Assembly: GCA_022394775.1 (NCBI GenBank)
Contig: JAGFCB010000022.1
Span: 1 to 64,000, forward strand
From: Candidatus Poribacteria bacterium
Lineage (GTDB): Bacteria > Poribacteria > WGA-4E > WGA-3G
Length of the DNA: 64,000 nucleotides
Reading direction: 5' to 3'
The notes beneath the pieces were generated by a model that did no database searches, was not told the origin of the DNA, and saw only the letters and a program-made list of their open reading frames with translations. Of the stretch, positions 26,224-34,488 are shown piece after piece. A program made the position numbers and the translations under genes. Within the stretch, counting starts at the first letter, position 1. Every line of letters starts with the position of its first letter.

Positions 26224-26329
26224 TTTTTCGCCTCCTGTTAAGTTATACCATAGACTGCGCGCAAATTCTATAATTCCGTATAGAAGAAGTCCAGAGCCGT
26301 TCAGTTTTCTAAACTATCTCCCAATTTCC

Positions 26330-26358
26330 TTGACATCCATCGGTTACGCATATATAAC
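26330..26358 (+). promoter_or_regulatory. Sigma-70-type promoter for rpsB operon
   Basis: TTGACA (26330-26335), exact 17-nt spacer, TATAAC (26353-26358). It lies about 225 nt upstream of rpsB, leaving a long leader. It is the strongest promoter-like sequence seen in the window. Confidence 0.65.
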
Positions 26359-26541
26359 ACACAATTAAACTTGAAATACAATCGTTTCTGTGGTAAAATA
26401 TTTGTATCTGTTCTGATGAATAGGTGTTCATCAGGCGTTTAAACTTCAATAATGGATACAACACACCTCTCGATTTGCACAGCGGGTTCTCTCGATCTGA
26501 GAGTCTGATGCAGACATGAAGGAGGTGGACGCGAAAACCCG

Positions 26542-26563
26542 GCAGAAGAGGTATTTCTTCTGC
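26542..26563 (+). promoter_or_regulatory. Hairpin next to the rpsB ribosome-binding site
   Basis: GCAGAAGA-GGTATT-TCTTCTGC: 8 perfect base pairs and a 6-nt loop, ending 6 nt before the AGGAGG (26570-26575) of rpsB. It could be part of an autoregulatory leader, as ribosomal protein S2 represses its own operon in some bacteria. Confidence 0.45.
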
Positions 26564-26581
26564 AAACTTAGGAGGTTTTTT

Positions 26582-27484
26582 TTGGCAGTTACAATGAAAG
26601 AGCTCCTCGAATGTGGAGTTCACTTTGGACATCAAACCCGTCGCTGGAATCCGAAGATGGCGGAATATATTTTCGCAGAGCGGAACGGGATTTATATCAT
26701 CGATTTGCAGAAGACGTTACGGATGCTTGAAACCGCGGCAGCGTTTGTGCAAGACACGGCTGCAAAAGGCGGGGGCATATTATTTGTCGGCACCAAACGG
26801 CAATCCCAAGAGGCTGTTCGCGGCGAGGCTGTTCGATGTGGTATGTACCACGTGAACCATCGTTGGCTGGGCGGTATGCTCACGAATTTCCAGACGATCC
26901 GTCGGAGTGTTAACCGTTTAGACAAATTGGATGCCGACGAAACGAACGGCGTACTTGAAAAAAGGCCGAAAAAAGAGGTGATTCGCTTACTGCGCGAGAA
27001 AGGCAAGCTGGATAATAACCTCAGCGGGATTAGAGAAATGAAGAGGCTCCCTGAAGTCGTCGTCGTAACGGATACGCGTAAGGAACATACGGCTATTGCG
27101 GAGGCAAATAAATTAGGAATTCCGATCATTGCTATTGTTGATACGAATTGTGATCCGGATCCGATTGATTTGCCGGTCCCAGGAAACGATGACGCCATCC
27201 GTTCGATCCGTCTGATCTGCTCCGTTTTGGCTGAGGCGGTAATTGAGGGCCGCGGGGAAGCGTTAGAAGGCGAACAGGTCACAGACGATGCAGAGCGATC
27301 CGAAGCCGCGCGCCCTGTAGATGCTGTGCTTGAAGCGGAACGACATGAAGAAGAGAGTGCGACAATTCTCGAAGAGGCGGAGTTGTCAGCGGAACCTGAG
27401 GCAATTGGGGATAGCGAGCAGCGTCAGACGCGCCAGCCTCGTCAAAGACGGAAAGGGAGACCCCCTCGGCGGCAATCCCAATAA
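26582..27484 (+). CDS. rpsB: 30S ribosomal protein S2
   Basis: I place the start at TTG 26582: AGGAGG lies 6 nt upstream and the product then begins [20 protein letters not shown], the normal S2 N terminus (300 aa). An earlier in-frame ATG would add 22 unrelated residues. Conserved stretches include [47 protein letters not shown] and [13 protein letters not shown]. The last 70 residues form an acidic then basic tail (ending [14 protein letters not shown]) beyond the core. First gene of rpsB-tsf-frr-cdsA-dxr-rseP. Confidence 0.96.
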   Translation: MAVTMKELLECGVHFGHQTRRWNPKMAEYIFAERNGIYIIDLQKTLRMLETAAAFVQDTAAKGGGILFVGTKRQSQEAVRGEAVRCGMYHVNHRWLGGMLTNFQTIRRSVNRLDKLDADETNGVLEKRPKKEVIRLLREKGKLDNNLSGIREMKRLPEVVVVTDTRKEHTAIAEANKLGIPIIAIVDTNCDPDPIDLPVPGNDDAIRSIRLICSVLAEAVIEGRGEALEGEQVTDDAERSEAARPVDAVLEAERHEEESATILEEAELSAEPEAIGDSEQRQTRQPRQRRKGRPPRRQSQ

Positions 27485-27494
27485 GAAACTTTTG

Positions 27495-27527
27495 GGCGCG
27501 GTTGTCTTGTCAATAAGTCACCGCGCC
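27495..27527 (+). other. Intergenic hairpin between rpsB and tsf
   Basis: GGCGCGGT and ACCGCGCC form an 8-bp perfect stem around a 17-nt loop. There is no T run, so it is more likely an attenuator, processing or stability structure than a terminator. Confidence 0.55.
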
Positions 27528-27572
27528 ATAAATATTTAGCAATTATGAAAAATTAAAATAAGAGGAGGATAG

Positions 27573-28166
27573 ATGGCAATTACAGCAAAGATGGTTAGTG
27601 AACTCCGTTCGCGCACCGGTGCGGGGATTATGGAATGCAAAAAGGCACTAACCGAAACGGAAGGGAACATTGAACAGGCAATTCAGAAGTTGCGTGAGCA
27701 AGGATTGAAGGCTTCAGAGCTCAAAGGCAGCAGGGTAGCAGAAGAAGGATTGATCATTTCTTACATACACCCTGGCAGTCGTGTCGGCACGTTAGTCGAA
27801 CTGAATTGTGAAACCGATTTCGTCGCGCGGACGGAGCAGTTTCAAGAGTTAGGCAAAGAAATCGCGATGCAAGTGGCAGCCGCGAAACCGAAATATGTTA
27901 AGTCTGAGGATGTGCCCGCTGAGGACCTTGAGGCTGAAAAAGCGATTCTGCTGGCACAAGCGGAACAAGAAGGGAAACCGGCTCACATCGCTGAACGGAT
28001 CGTTGAAGGGCGCATCTCAAAATTCTATTCAGAGACCTGCCTCTTACAACAACCGTATATTCGCGATACAGATCAAACCATCGAAACGCTTGTAAAGGAC
28101 GCTATAGCCCAATTAGGTGAGAATATCGTTGTCAAGCGTTTTGTACTTTATGTTCTTGGACAGTAA
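27573..28166 (+). CDS. tsf: Elongation factor Ts
   Basis: Nucleotide exchange factor for EF-Tu. 197 aa, the short form lacking much of the second core subdomain of the 283-residue E. coli protein; short EF-Ts proteins are common. The N-terminal UBA-like domain MVSELRSRTGAGIMECKKAL and the exchange motif LVELNCETDFVARTEQFQEL are intact; the C-terminal ends ALIAQLGENIVVKRF-like and VLYVLGQ. AGAGGAGGA lies before the ATG. The usual next gene pyrH is absent; a 662-nt repeat spacer follows instead. Confidence 0.95.
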   Translation: MAITAKMVSELRSRTGAGIMECKKALTETEGNIEQAIQKLREQGLKASELKGSRVAEEGLIISYIHPGSRVGTLVELNCETDFVARTEQFQELGKEIAMQVAAAKPKYVKSEDVPAEDLEAEKAILLAQAEQEGKPAHIAERIVEGRISKFYSETCLLQQPYIRDTDQTIETLVKDAIAQLGENIVVKRFVLYVLGQ

Positions 28167-28719
28167 TTTTTATATTACTTTGCAGTTCGGTTAGCCACAT
28201 TTCAGGCTTTAGGAACGTTCCCGTAGATCCGCTTTTAAACGACAGCACTTCGTTTTCCACTTCGTTACAAGCTACGTTTTTTTGTGTTTTTCTGTTTATA
28301 GTAGATTCCGTAATTACTTATACACCAACCAAAACAAGGGCGAGGATACAATCCTCGCCAGCGGTGGGAGGGTGTTTGTTACCTGATGAACTGTAAACTT
28401 ATTTTTGGATTTTACTATAATAACGCAAGTTGCTACCTGTTTATCCACATAGCACTCCGGAATCAACGGTATGAAGGTTCTCCCTATGGCATTCCCCGGG
28501 AGTGCGAGAGATTGAACACACGATTTTCTATAGATATACCACCCCTCTGGGGTGAAGAAAGGTGCTGAAAAGGGTTCTTCAAACAGGCAAAACCCATTAG
28601 TAGCAACTCGGGTTAGAATACAGAAACCGCGGTCCGTACGGTGTTTCTTTTAGAGTTACAAAATGGTAACCCGCAAAGTAACAATCTACTTGATTTAACC
28701 GCAAGGAAATATAAAAAAC
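28167..28719. repeat. Composite repeat spacer between tsf and frr
   Basis: Begins TTTTTATATTACTTTGCAGT and ends TTTAACCGCAAGGAAATATA, which are imperfect inverted copies of family H. Between them lie a module shared with the frr-cdsA spacer (ATCCGCTTTTAAACGACAGC), a complete family E element (28296-28420, TTTATAGTAG and TTTTACTATAA ends), and a GCTGGAG-type hairpin module into which a family D fragment (ATCAACGGTATGAAGG) has been inserted (about 28447-28560). No gene is seen. Confidence 0.65.
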
Positions 28720-28810
28720 AGGACTTACGCATTTTTCCATGATAACGTACATCCTACGCACTGCAGGCAGCGTTTCAAACCCTGCTTGCAGTAGGGGCTG
28801 CGTAAGTTCT
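28720..28810. repeat. Family B element inserted before frr
   Basis: 91 bp, ends AGGACTTACGCA and TGCGTAAGTTCT (one mismatch). It separates a family H ribosome-binding repeat (about 28695-28713) from the frr start codon. The flanking DNA is A-rich on both sides, so a target duplication cannot be judged. Confidence 0.8.
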
Positions 28811-28828
28811 AAAAAAAGGGAAAATCAG

Positions 28829-29413
28829 ATGCAACAGGTACTTCAACAGGCTGAATCCCGGATGAAGAAAACGATTGAAGTGACCGTGGCGAAATTGTCG
28901 CATGTGCAAACAGGACGTGCCACGCCAGCTCTATTAGATCAGGTCACGGTTACTTACTATGGCACTAAAAGTCCGTTGAGTCAAGTCGGTACGATTACGA
29001 CTCCGGAACCGCGCCTGCTCGTCATTCAACCTTGGGATAAAACGCTGATTACAGAAATTGAGAAAGCAATAGCGCATTCAGATTTAGGACTCTCAACGAG
29101 CAACGACGGTAATGTTATCCGAATCCTTGTGCCTGAGCTCACAACAGAGCGGCGGACGGAGTTGACAAAAGTCGTGCGTAAACTCGCCGAAGAGGGTAAA
29201 GTGGCGATTCGGAATATCCGTCGCGATGCTAATGATGCCGTCAAAGAACTTGAGGGCGATGCAGGTAGCAGTGGTGCGAAAAGCCGTGGTCGTGGTGGTG
29301 ACAAAAAGCGCGGCAAGGCGAGCGCGGACCCTGTGCAGCAGCTCACAGATACCTATATTAACCAGATTGATACATTAACAGAGGCAAAGGAAGCGGAACT
29401 CTTAGAAACTTAA
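28829..29413 (+). CDS. frr: Ribosome recycling factor
   Basis: Splits post-termination ribosomes with EF-G. I use ATG 28829 (194 aa); a longer frame from 28739 would translate the family B element. MQQVLQQAESRMKKTIEVTV, HVQTGRATPALLDQVTVTYY, PWDKTLITEIEKAI and RNIRRDANDAVKELEGDAG show the family. Between the RRDAND helix and QQLTDTYINQID there is a glycine/arginine/lysine-rich stretch (SSGAKSRGRGGDKKRGKASA), about 11 residues longer than in E. coli and replacing a usually acidic helix. The weak Shine-Dalgarno AAAGGG is outside the inserted repeat. Confidence 0.94.
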   Translation: MQQVLQQAESRMKKTIEVTVAKLSHVQTGRATPALLDQVTVTYYGTKSPLSQVGTITTPEPRLLVIQPWDKTLITEIEKAIAHSDLGLSTSNDGNVIRILVPELTTERRTELTKVVRKLAEEGKVAIRNIRRDANDAVKELEGDAGSSGAKSRGRGGDKKRGKASADPVQQLTDTYINQIDTLTEAKEAELLET

Positions 29414-29669
29414 TTTTATATTACTTTGCAGTTTGGTAAGGTGATATTGATGGTTGAAAATATTGCGCCATAGATCCGCTTTTAAACGACAGCGCTTCGC
29501 TTTCCATTCCATTACAAGCTGCGTTTGTGTTTCTCGCTTTAAGAAGTTAACCCCCTTATCAGGGGGACTTTAAGAGGAAAGGCAAGCAGGATTCTTTGGG
29601 CTAACCTTTGGAAGAACAGATATACTTGATTAACCGCAAGGAAATCTAAAAAAACGGGATACAGAACCT
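29414..29669. repeat. Composite spacer between frr and cdsA, related to the tsf-frr spacer
   Basis: Starts TTTATATTACTTTGCAGTTT right after the frr stop and ends near TTAACCGCAAGGAAATCTAA before cdsA. It shares ATCCGCTTTTAAACGACAGC with the spacer downstream of tsf, and contains a family D hairpin (29549-29578, CCCCTTATCAGGGGGACTTT) instead of the E element. Confidence 0.65.
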
Positions 29670-30503
29670 ATGTTTTGGCGGAGAACCCTGAGCGTGGTTG
29701 TGCTGGTGCCGCTGGTTCTCTTCATCATCTATTGGGGAGATTGGCTCTACCTGGTACTTGTATTAGGCGCTACGTTGATAATGCAAGTTGAGTACTGTCG
29801 TCTGGCGCAACACTTTACCGAAAAATTGAATCCGGTGATGTCAGTATTCCTGACAGGTGCGTGCTGTTTATTAGCACATCTCTTGCCGATCTTGACGGAG
29901 ACTGTGTCCGTCTCAGGAATCGTGTTTAGTTTCTTTACTTTCGTGTTCATCTATGTGTTTGCCGAGAGTATCTTTAGTGGAAGGATCGCGGGTGAGTTGG
30001 TCGCCGTTACGTTAAAGTTAACCGGTATTTTAACAATCGGTTGGATACTGGGGTATCACCTGATCTTACTCCGGAGTGCTGAACCGCACGGTATGTTTTT
30101 CATTTTCTTGCTATGTGGTACGATTTGGAGCAGCGACACGGGTGCGTATCTCGTTGGTAGAGCCTTCGGTAAACATAAACTCGGTACCCCTGTCAGCCCA
30201 CGCAAAACAGTTGAAGGGACAATCAGTGGACTGGTTGTGGGTACGCTAATCGGCTTTGTGCTGAGTGTAACCCTCCTGAAAGGAACGCTTTCTTGGATGA
30301 ATGGGGTTTTTATTGGGTTGCTGTTGAGCGTTCTGGGACAACTGGGTGACCTAAGTGCCTCGCTGATGAAGCGGACGGCTGGGGTTAAGGACTCTGGGGA
30401 CGTAATTCCGGGTCATGGCGGTTTTATTGATAGATGTGACAGCCTGATTTTTAGTGCCCCTGCCCTCTATTATTACTTAGAATTGACAGGCCATTTACCG
30501 TAA
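29670..30503 (+). CDS. cdsA: Phosphatidate cytidylyltransferase
   Basis: Makes CDP-diacylglycerol from phosphatidate and CTP in the inner membrane. 277 aa with about eight hydrophobic helices. The C-terminal signature is complete: LMKRTAGVKDSGDVIPGHGG followed by FIDRCDSL. DTGAYLVGRAFGKHKL and SPRKTVEGTISGL are also typical. uppS, which usually precedes cdsA, is not here. dxr begins 15 nt downstream, so they are cotranscribed. Confidence 0.95.
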   Translation: MFWRRTLSVVVLVPLVLFIIYWGDWLYLVLVLGATLIMQVEYCRLAQHFTEKLNPVMSVFLTGACCLLAHLLPILTETVSVSGIVFSFFTFVFIYVFAESIFSGRIAGELVAVTLKLTGILTIGWILGYHLILLRSAEPHGMFFIFLLCGTIWSSDTGAYLVGRAFGKHKLGTPVSPRKTVEGTISGLVVGTLIGFVLSVTLLKGTLSWMNGVFIGLLLSVLGQLGDLSASLMKRTAGVKDSGDVIPGHGGFIDRCDSLIFSAPALYYYLELTGHLP

Positions 30504-30518
30504 AAGCAGACATTACAG

Positions 30519-31721
30519 ATGAAATACATCGCCATACTTGGTAGCACGGGTTCTATTGGAAAAAACGCCCTGAGTGTTGTTGAAACGCATGCTGACGAAT
30601 TTAAGGTGGTCGGTCTTGCAGCGAACCGGGACGTAGATACCCTTGAACAGCAGATTCGGCGATATCGTCCTGGGTTGGTGGCACTCAATGACGCTACTGC
30701 GGGTGAAAAACTGCGTACACGCATTCGAGACATCAACGGGACACAGGTACTCACAGGAAGCGAAGGCCTCCAAGCCGTAGCTACTATGCCGGAAGCATCC
30801 CAAGTCTTGGACGGAATGGGCGGGAGTGCGGGGTTGTTACCGACCTTAGCGGCGATTGACGCAGGCAAAGATATCGCCTTCGTTAATAAAGAGGTAATGG
30901 TGATGGCAGGACCGCTTGTTAACACAGCGGTGAAAACAAACGACGTTAACTTGATACCGATAGATGGAGAAATGAGCGCTATCTTCCAATGTTTGGAAGG
31001 GGCACGTGATCGACAGGCAGACATCCATCGTCTCTTGATTACAGCATCCGGTGGTCCCTTTCGATCAGTTCCGAAAGAGGACCTCTACGCCGTCACACCG
31101 GCGCAGGCACTCCAGCACCCGAATTGGAAGATGGGACAGAAAATCACAATTGACTCGGCGACGATGATGAATAAAGGGCTGGAGGTCATCGAAGCAAAAT
31201 GGTTGTTTAATATAGAACTCTCAAAAATTGACATTGTTGTCCACCCCGAGAGCATCGTTCATTCCATGGTGGAATGGACAGACGGTTCTACACTTGCCCA
31301 ATTGGGTCCGACAGATATGCGTATTATGATTCAATACGCTTTAACTTATCCAAAAAGGCTCTCTGCACCGGTGCCGCGTTTGGATCTTCGGGAAGCCCGG
31401 ACACTGCACTTTGAGCCTGTTGATTTTGAAAAATTCCCGTGTCTCACGCTCGCCTATACCGCTGCAGAGGTCGGAGGTACGCTCCCCGTGGTATTGAGCA
31501 GCGCAGATGAGGTCGTTGTAGCGGCGTTTCTTAACGCTGCTATCGGGTTTATGGATATACCTGCGATCCTCGAACGTGTGATGGACGCGCATGTGGTAAT
31601 CCGAGAACCGACGTTGTCGGATATCCTTGAAGTTGATCAGTGGGCAAAATCAACAGCAAATTCGCTTATAAAAAAACACACAAAAATAGCCATCGGCAAT
31701 CAACCATCAGCAATCAGTTAA
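30519..31721 (+). CDS. dxr: 1-deoxy-D-xylulose 5-phosphate reductoisomerase
   Basis: Second MEP-pathway enzyme: converts DXP to 2-C-methyl-D-erythritol 4-phosphate with NADPH. 400 aa. The dinucleotide motif LGSTGSIGKNALSVV is at 6-20; IAFVNKEVMVMAGPLV, PIDGEMSAIFQCLEG (metal and substrate residues), ASGGPFR and MNKGLEVIEAKWLFN follow. HPESIVHSMVEWTDGS is the flexible-loop region. The last 11 residues, IAIGNQPSAIS, and the stop come from a family C-like repeat (ATCAGCAATCAGTTAA) that continues past the gene, so the tail is probably repeat-derived. Confidence 0.96.
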   Translation: MKYIAILGSTGSIGKNALSVVETHADEFKVVGLAANRDVDTLEQQIRRYRPGLVALNDATAGEKLRTRIRDINGTQVLTGSEGLQAVATMPEASQVLDGMGGSAGLLPTLAAIDAGKDIAFVNKEVMVMAGPLVNTAVKTNDVNLIPIDGEMSAIFQCLEGARDRQADIHRLLITASGGPFRSVPKEDLYAVTPAQALQHPNWKMGQKITIDSATMMNKGLEVIEAKWLFNIELSKIDIVVHPESIVHSMVEWTDGSTLAQLGPTDMRIMIQYALTYPKRLSAPVPRLDLREARTLHFEPVDFEKFPCLTLAYTAAEVGGTLPVVLSSADEVVVAAFLNAAIGFMDIPAILERVMDAHVVIREPTLSDILEVDQWAKSTANSLIKKHTKIAIGNQPSAIS

Positions 31722-31826
31722 AAGAGGCTTTGTTAAACGATAACCTCTTAACTGATGGCTGAAAGGTTTTTCGCAGAAAAACCGCCCTGATGGCGGATAG
31801 CCATTAAAGAAAAAGGGGTAATAGAC
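31722..31826. repeat. Family C repeat after dxr
   Basis: TAACCTCTTAACTGATGGCT and CGCAGAAAAACCGCCCTGAT follow the repeat-derived dxr tail. The same CTGAAAGGTTTTTCGCAGAA phrase recurs before priA and after priA. Confidence 0.6.
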
Positions 31827-33512
31827 ATGGAATTCTTCATTGACCTAATTAGTACAGTTTTTCCGTATATCAAAGCTGCGTTTCTCGCGATTATTCCCCT
31901 CGGTTTCCTTATCTTTATTCATGAGCTTGGTCATTTTTATGCGGCGAAACGCTGCGGTATTAAGGTAAGTACTTTTTCCATCGGCTTCGGCCCGAAATTA
32001 ATTGGATTTCAGCGCGATGAAACGACATATAAAATCTCCTTGCTCCCCTTTGGTGGCTACGTCCAGATGGAAGGGGAGAATCCAAGCGAACAGACCGGTG
32101 CGCCCGGCGAATTTGCGAGTGCGTCCGTCGGGAGCCGCGCCTTTGTTGTCGCTGCGGGTCCCTTCGTTAATCTTTTGTTTGGGATCTTGGTATATTGGCT
32201 TGTCTTCGCTACTGGACTTAACACCGATGCTGCGCGATTGATCGGTGGATTGACGGGATTACCTCTCGGAGAACAAGAGAGCGTCCAAATCGGTTGGGTT
32301 GCGGAGGACGGTCCGGGTGCTATCGGTGGTCTCATGCCCGGTGATATTCTCCTTTCGGTCAATGGGGAATCGATCCGTCATTGGTATACGTTCCAGACCC
32401 GAGTTTATACGAGTGCCAACAAAGAATTGGAACTCGTTGTCGAGCGAGACGGGGTGCCCCAAACCGTCTATGTCCGTCCGAACGCGGTACCGAGTGTTAG
32501 AGGCGATATCGGTGAGCTTCAGGTAAGTAGCAGCACTGCGACCATGGTGAGTCAGATCAGAGCGGGGAGTCCCGCCGCGGAAGCCGGTCTTCAAGTCGGT
32601 GATGTGATTGAGCGTATCAACGGCGAGAGGCTTCATAACGTTCCCTATTTTGGCTACGGTGTGTGGCATCCATCAGCAGATTGGATTGACGAGAAATACG
32701 AATCACTCTATAATAACATCAACGAAAATGACGAGGCTTTAAGACTCAGCGTTCGCCGTGGGGATGAGATATTTACGCTCGAAATGCCGGTGGAGTGGCG
32801 TGTGATCGCAGCTGTTCAAGAAGAGGGCATTGCTGAAAACGCTGGCATTCAGGATGGAGATGTACTCCTTACGCTTAACGGAGAAACCGTAAACGAGACG
32901 ACGCTCTACTCACAACTCATTGCGGCAAACCAACCGATTGAAATCGAATTGATGCGGCAGGGTAGCCTGGAACAAGTAACTCTTTCGGGCGAGACGGAAA
33001 GTTCAGAGACGGATCCTAAACATATTATGTTCGGATTGATATGGCAGACCTCTCTCAGCGGTCTGCAGCTCGATGCAAAGGAGCCACCTTTGCCAGAATA
33101 TGGTATTTTCGCAGCGTTTGAGAAAGGTGTTGAAGCGACATGGTTGACCTTTACAGCCATTGGCAGAACGCTCCAGCAGTTGATAGGTGGTGATGTATCG
33201 CCGAAACACCTCGCGGGTCCCGTCGGTATTGCGACCGCAACGAGCAACATGTTTAATCGTCTCGGCTTGAGCAGTGTAATCTTTTTTATCGGGTTTATCA
33301 GTATTAATCTTGCTATTGTCAATCTGCTACCGATTCCGATTGCTGATGGCGGGCAGCTGCTCTTTTGTGCCGTTGAAAAGTTGCGGGGCAAGCCTATGCC
33401 CCGAAAGGCACAAGAAATTGTTCAGCAGGTTACCATTGTTCTTATGATTGCGTTTTTCTTGTACGTCACGTGGTTCGATGGTCTGTCGGTCATTGACAAT
33501 CTGCGGAATTAG
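31827..33512 (+). CDS. rseP: Site-2 protease RseP with three PDZ domains
   Basis: 561 aa intramembrane zinc protease that cuts anti-sigma factors and signal-peptide remnants. HELGH (FIHELGHFYAAKRCG) is near residue 30. The C-terminal metal motif is NLLPIPIADGGQLLF, with Ala where Leu normally precedes DGG. I count three PDZ-like units (GLMPGDILLSVNGESI, AGLQVGDVIERINGERL, AGIQDGDVLLTLNGETV), more than the two of E. coli, explaining the length. Four transmembrane segments are visible. It closes the cdsA-dxr-rseP group, after a family C repeat. Confidence 0.93.
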   Translation: MEFFIDLISTVFPYIKAAFLAIIPLGFLIFIHELGHFYAAKRCGIKVSTFSIGFGPKLIGFQRDETTYKISLLPFGGYVQMEGENPSEQTGAPGEFASASVGSRAFVVAAGPFVNLLFGILVYWLVFATGLNTDAARLIGGLTGLPLGEQESVQIGWVAEDGPGAIGGLMPGDILLSVNGESIRHWYTFQTRVYTSANKELELVVERDGVPQTVYVRPNAVPSVRGDIGELQVSSSTATMVSQIRAGSPAAEAGLQVGDVIERINGERLHNVPYFGYGVWHPSADWIDEKYESLYNNINENDEALRLSVRRGDEIFTLEMPVEWRVIAAVQEEGIAENAGIQDGDVLLTLNGETVNETTLYSQLIAANQPIEIELMRQGSLEQVTLSGETESSETDPKHIMFGLIWQTSLSGLQLDAKEPPLPEYGIFAAFEKGVEATWLTFTAIGRTLQQLIGGDVSPKHLAGPVGIATATSNMFNRLGLSSVIFFIGFISINLAIVNLLPIPIADGGQLLFCAVEKLRGKPMPRKAQEIVQQVTIVLMIAFFLYVTWFDGLSVIDNLRN

Positions 33513-33639
33513 TAGAATAGTCATCGGTTATCAGTTATCAGTTAAGAGACATGCTGTGGCTGGTACAACAAAGCAACTGCCACAAGATGTTAACTCTCAC
33601 TGCGAAGCATGAAGACTGACGGCTATTAATGGATGAAAA

Positions 33640-34359
33640 ATGGATAGAGACAGTATTAAAAAAGAATACATAGAACTCGTTGCAAGTGTGAGGGAATACA
33701 TGGAAGAGCAACTTCAACTCGGCTTCATAGAAACGGAATCCAGCGAGCCCCAAAAACCGTCGCCTTATGCCGATTTCGATCTGCCAGCGTTGGCAACAGA
33801 TGCCGGAGCCTGCACGAAATGTAGGTTACACGAGACCCGCAAGCGTGTCGTTTTCGGTGTCGGGAATACGAGTGCTGATCTTATGTTCATCGGTGAGGCA
33901 CCCGGGGCCGATGAGGATGAACAAGGCGAACCTTTTGTCGGTAGGGCGGGTCAATTGCTAACACAAATCATTGAGTCAGGGATGAAGCTGAAGCGCGAGG
34001 ATGTGTATATCGCGAATGTGCTTAAATGCCGTCCTCCTGGCAACAGAAACCCTGAACCCGATGAGATTGCGTCTTGTAGTCCGTATTTAATCCGTCAGAT
34101 AGAACTCATCCAACCGAAAGTGATTGTAGCGTTAGGAAGTTTTGCAGCACAGATGATGATCGGTACAAATATAGGGATTACTAAACTTCGCGGTGAGTTC
34201 CATGCGTGTAAGCTTGAGGGATTGCACGTTCTTCCGCATAAAAAGGCGCCGGTTGTTATGCCGACTTTCCATCCAGCCTACCTTCTCAGAAATCCAAATG
34301 CGAAACGCGATGTGTGGGAAGATATAAAAAAAGTCCTGGCATTTTTGGCGCGAGGATAG
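33640..34359 (+). CDS. Family 4 uracil-DNA glycosylase
   Basis: 239 aa. Removes uracil from DNA. The iron-sulfur cluster cysteines are C58, C61, C130 and C146 ([24 protein letters not shown]). Motif [20 protein letters not shown] is the active-site segment, and [13 protein letters not shown] the second catalytic motif (HPAY/F). An N-terminal acidic helix of about 45 residues precedes the core. It lies between rseP and priA with family C repeats on both sides. Confidence 0.93.
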   Translation: MDRDSIKKEYIELVASVREYMEEQLQLGFIETESSEPQKPSPYADFDLPALATDAGACTKCRLHETRKRVVFGVGNTSADLMFIGEAPGADEDEQGEPFVGRAGQLLTQIIESGMKLKREDVYIANVLKCRPPGNRNPEPDEIASCSPYLIRQIELIQPKVIVALGSFAAQMMIGTNIGITKLRGEFHACKLEGLHVLPHKKAPVVMPTFHPAYLLRNPNAKRDVWEDIKKVLAFLARG

Positions 34360-34488
34360 AATAGGAAATGGCTATCGGCTATCAGTTAAGATAAGAGAGT
34401 TACGCTAACCCTTTTGTCTTTTGCTAACTTCTGAAAGGTTTTTCGCAGAAAAACCGCCCTGACTGCCGAAAGCCATATTTGAAAAAAT

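Noticed and set aside
28739-28828. frr start at 28739
   Set aside because: It would translate the family B element; ATG 28829 starts the conserved protein.
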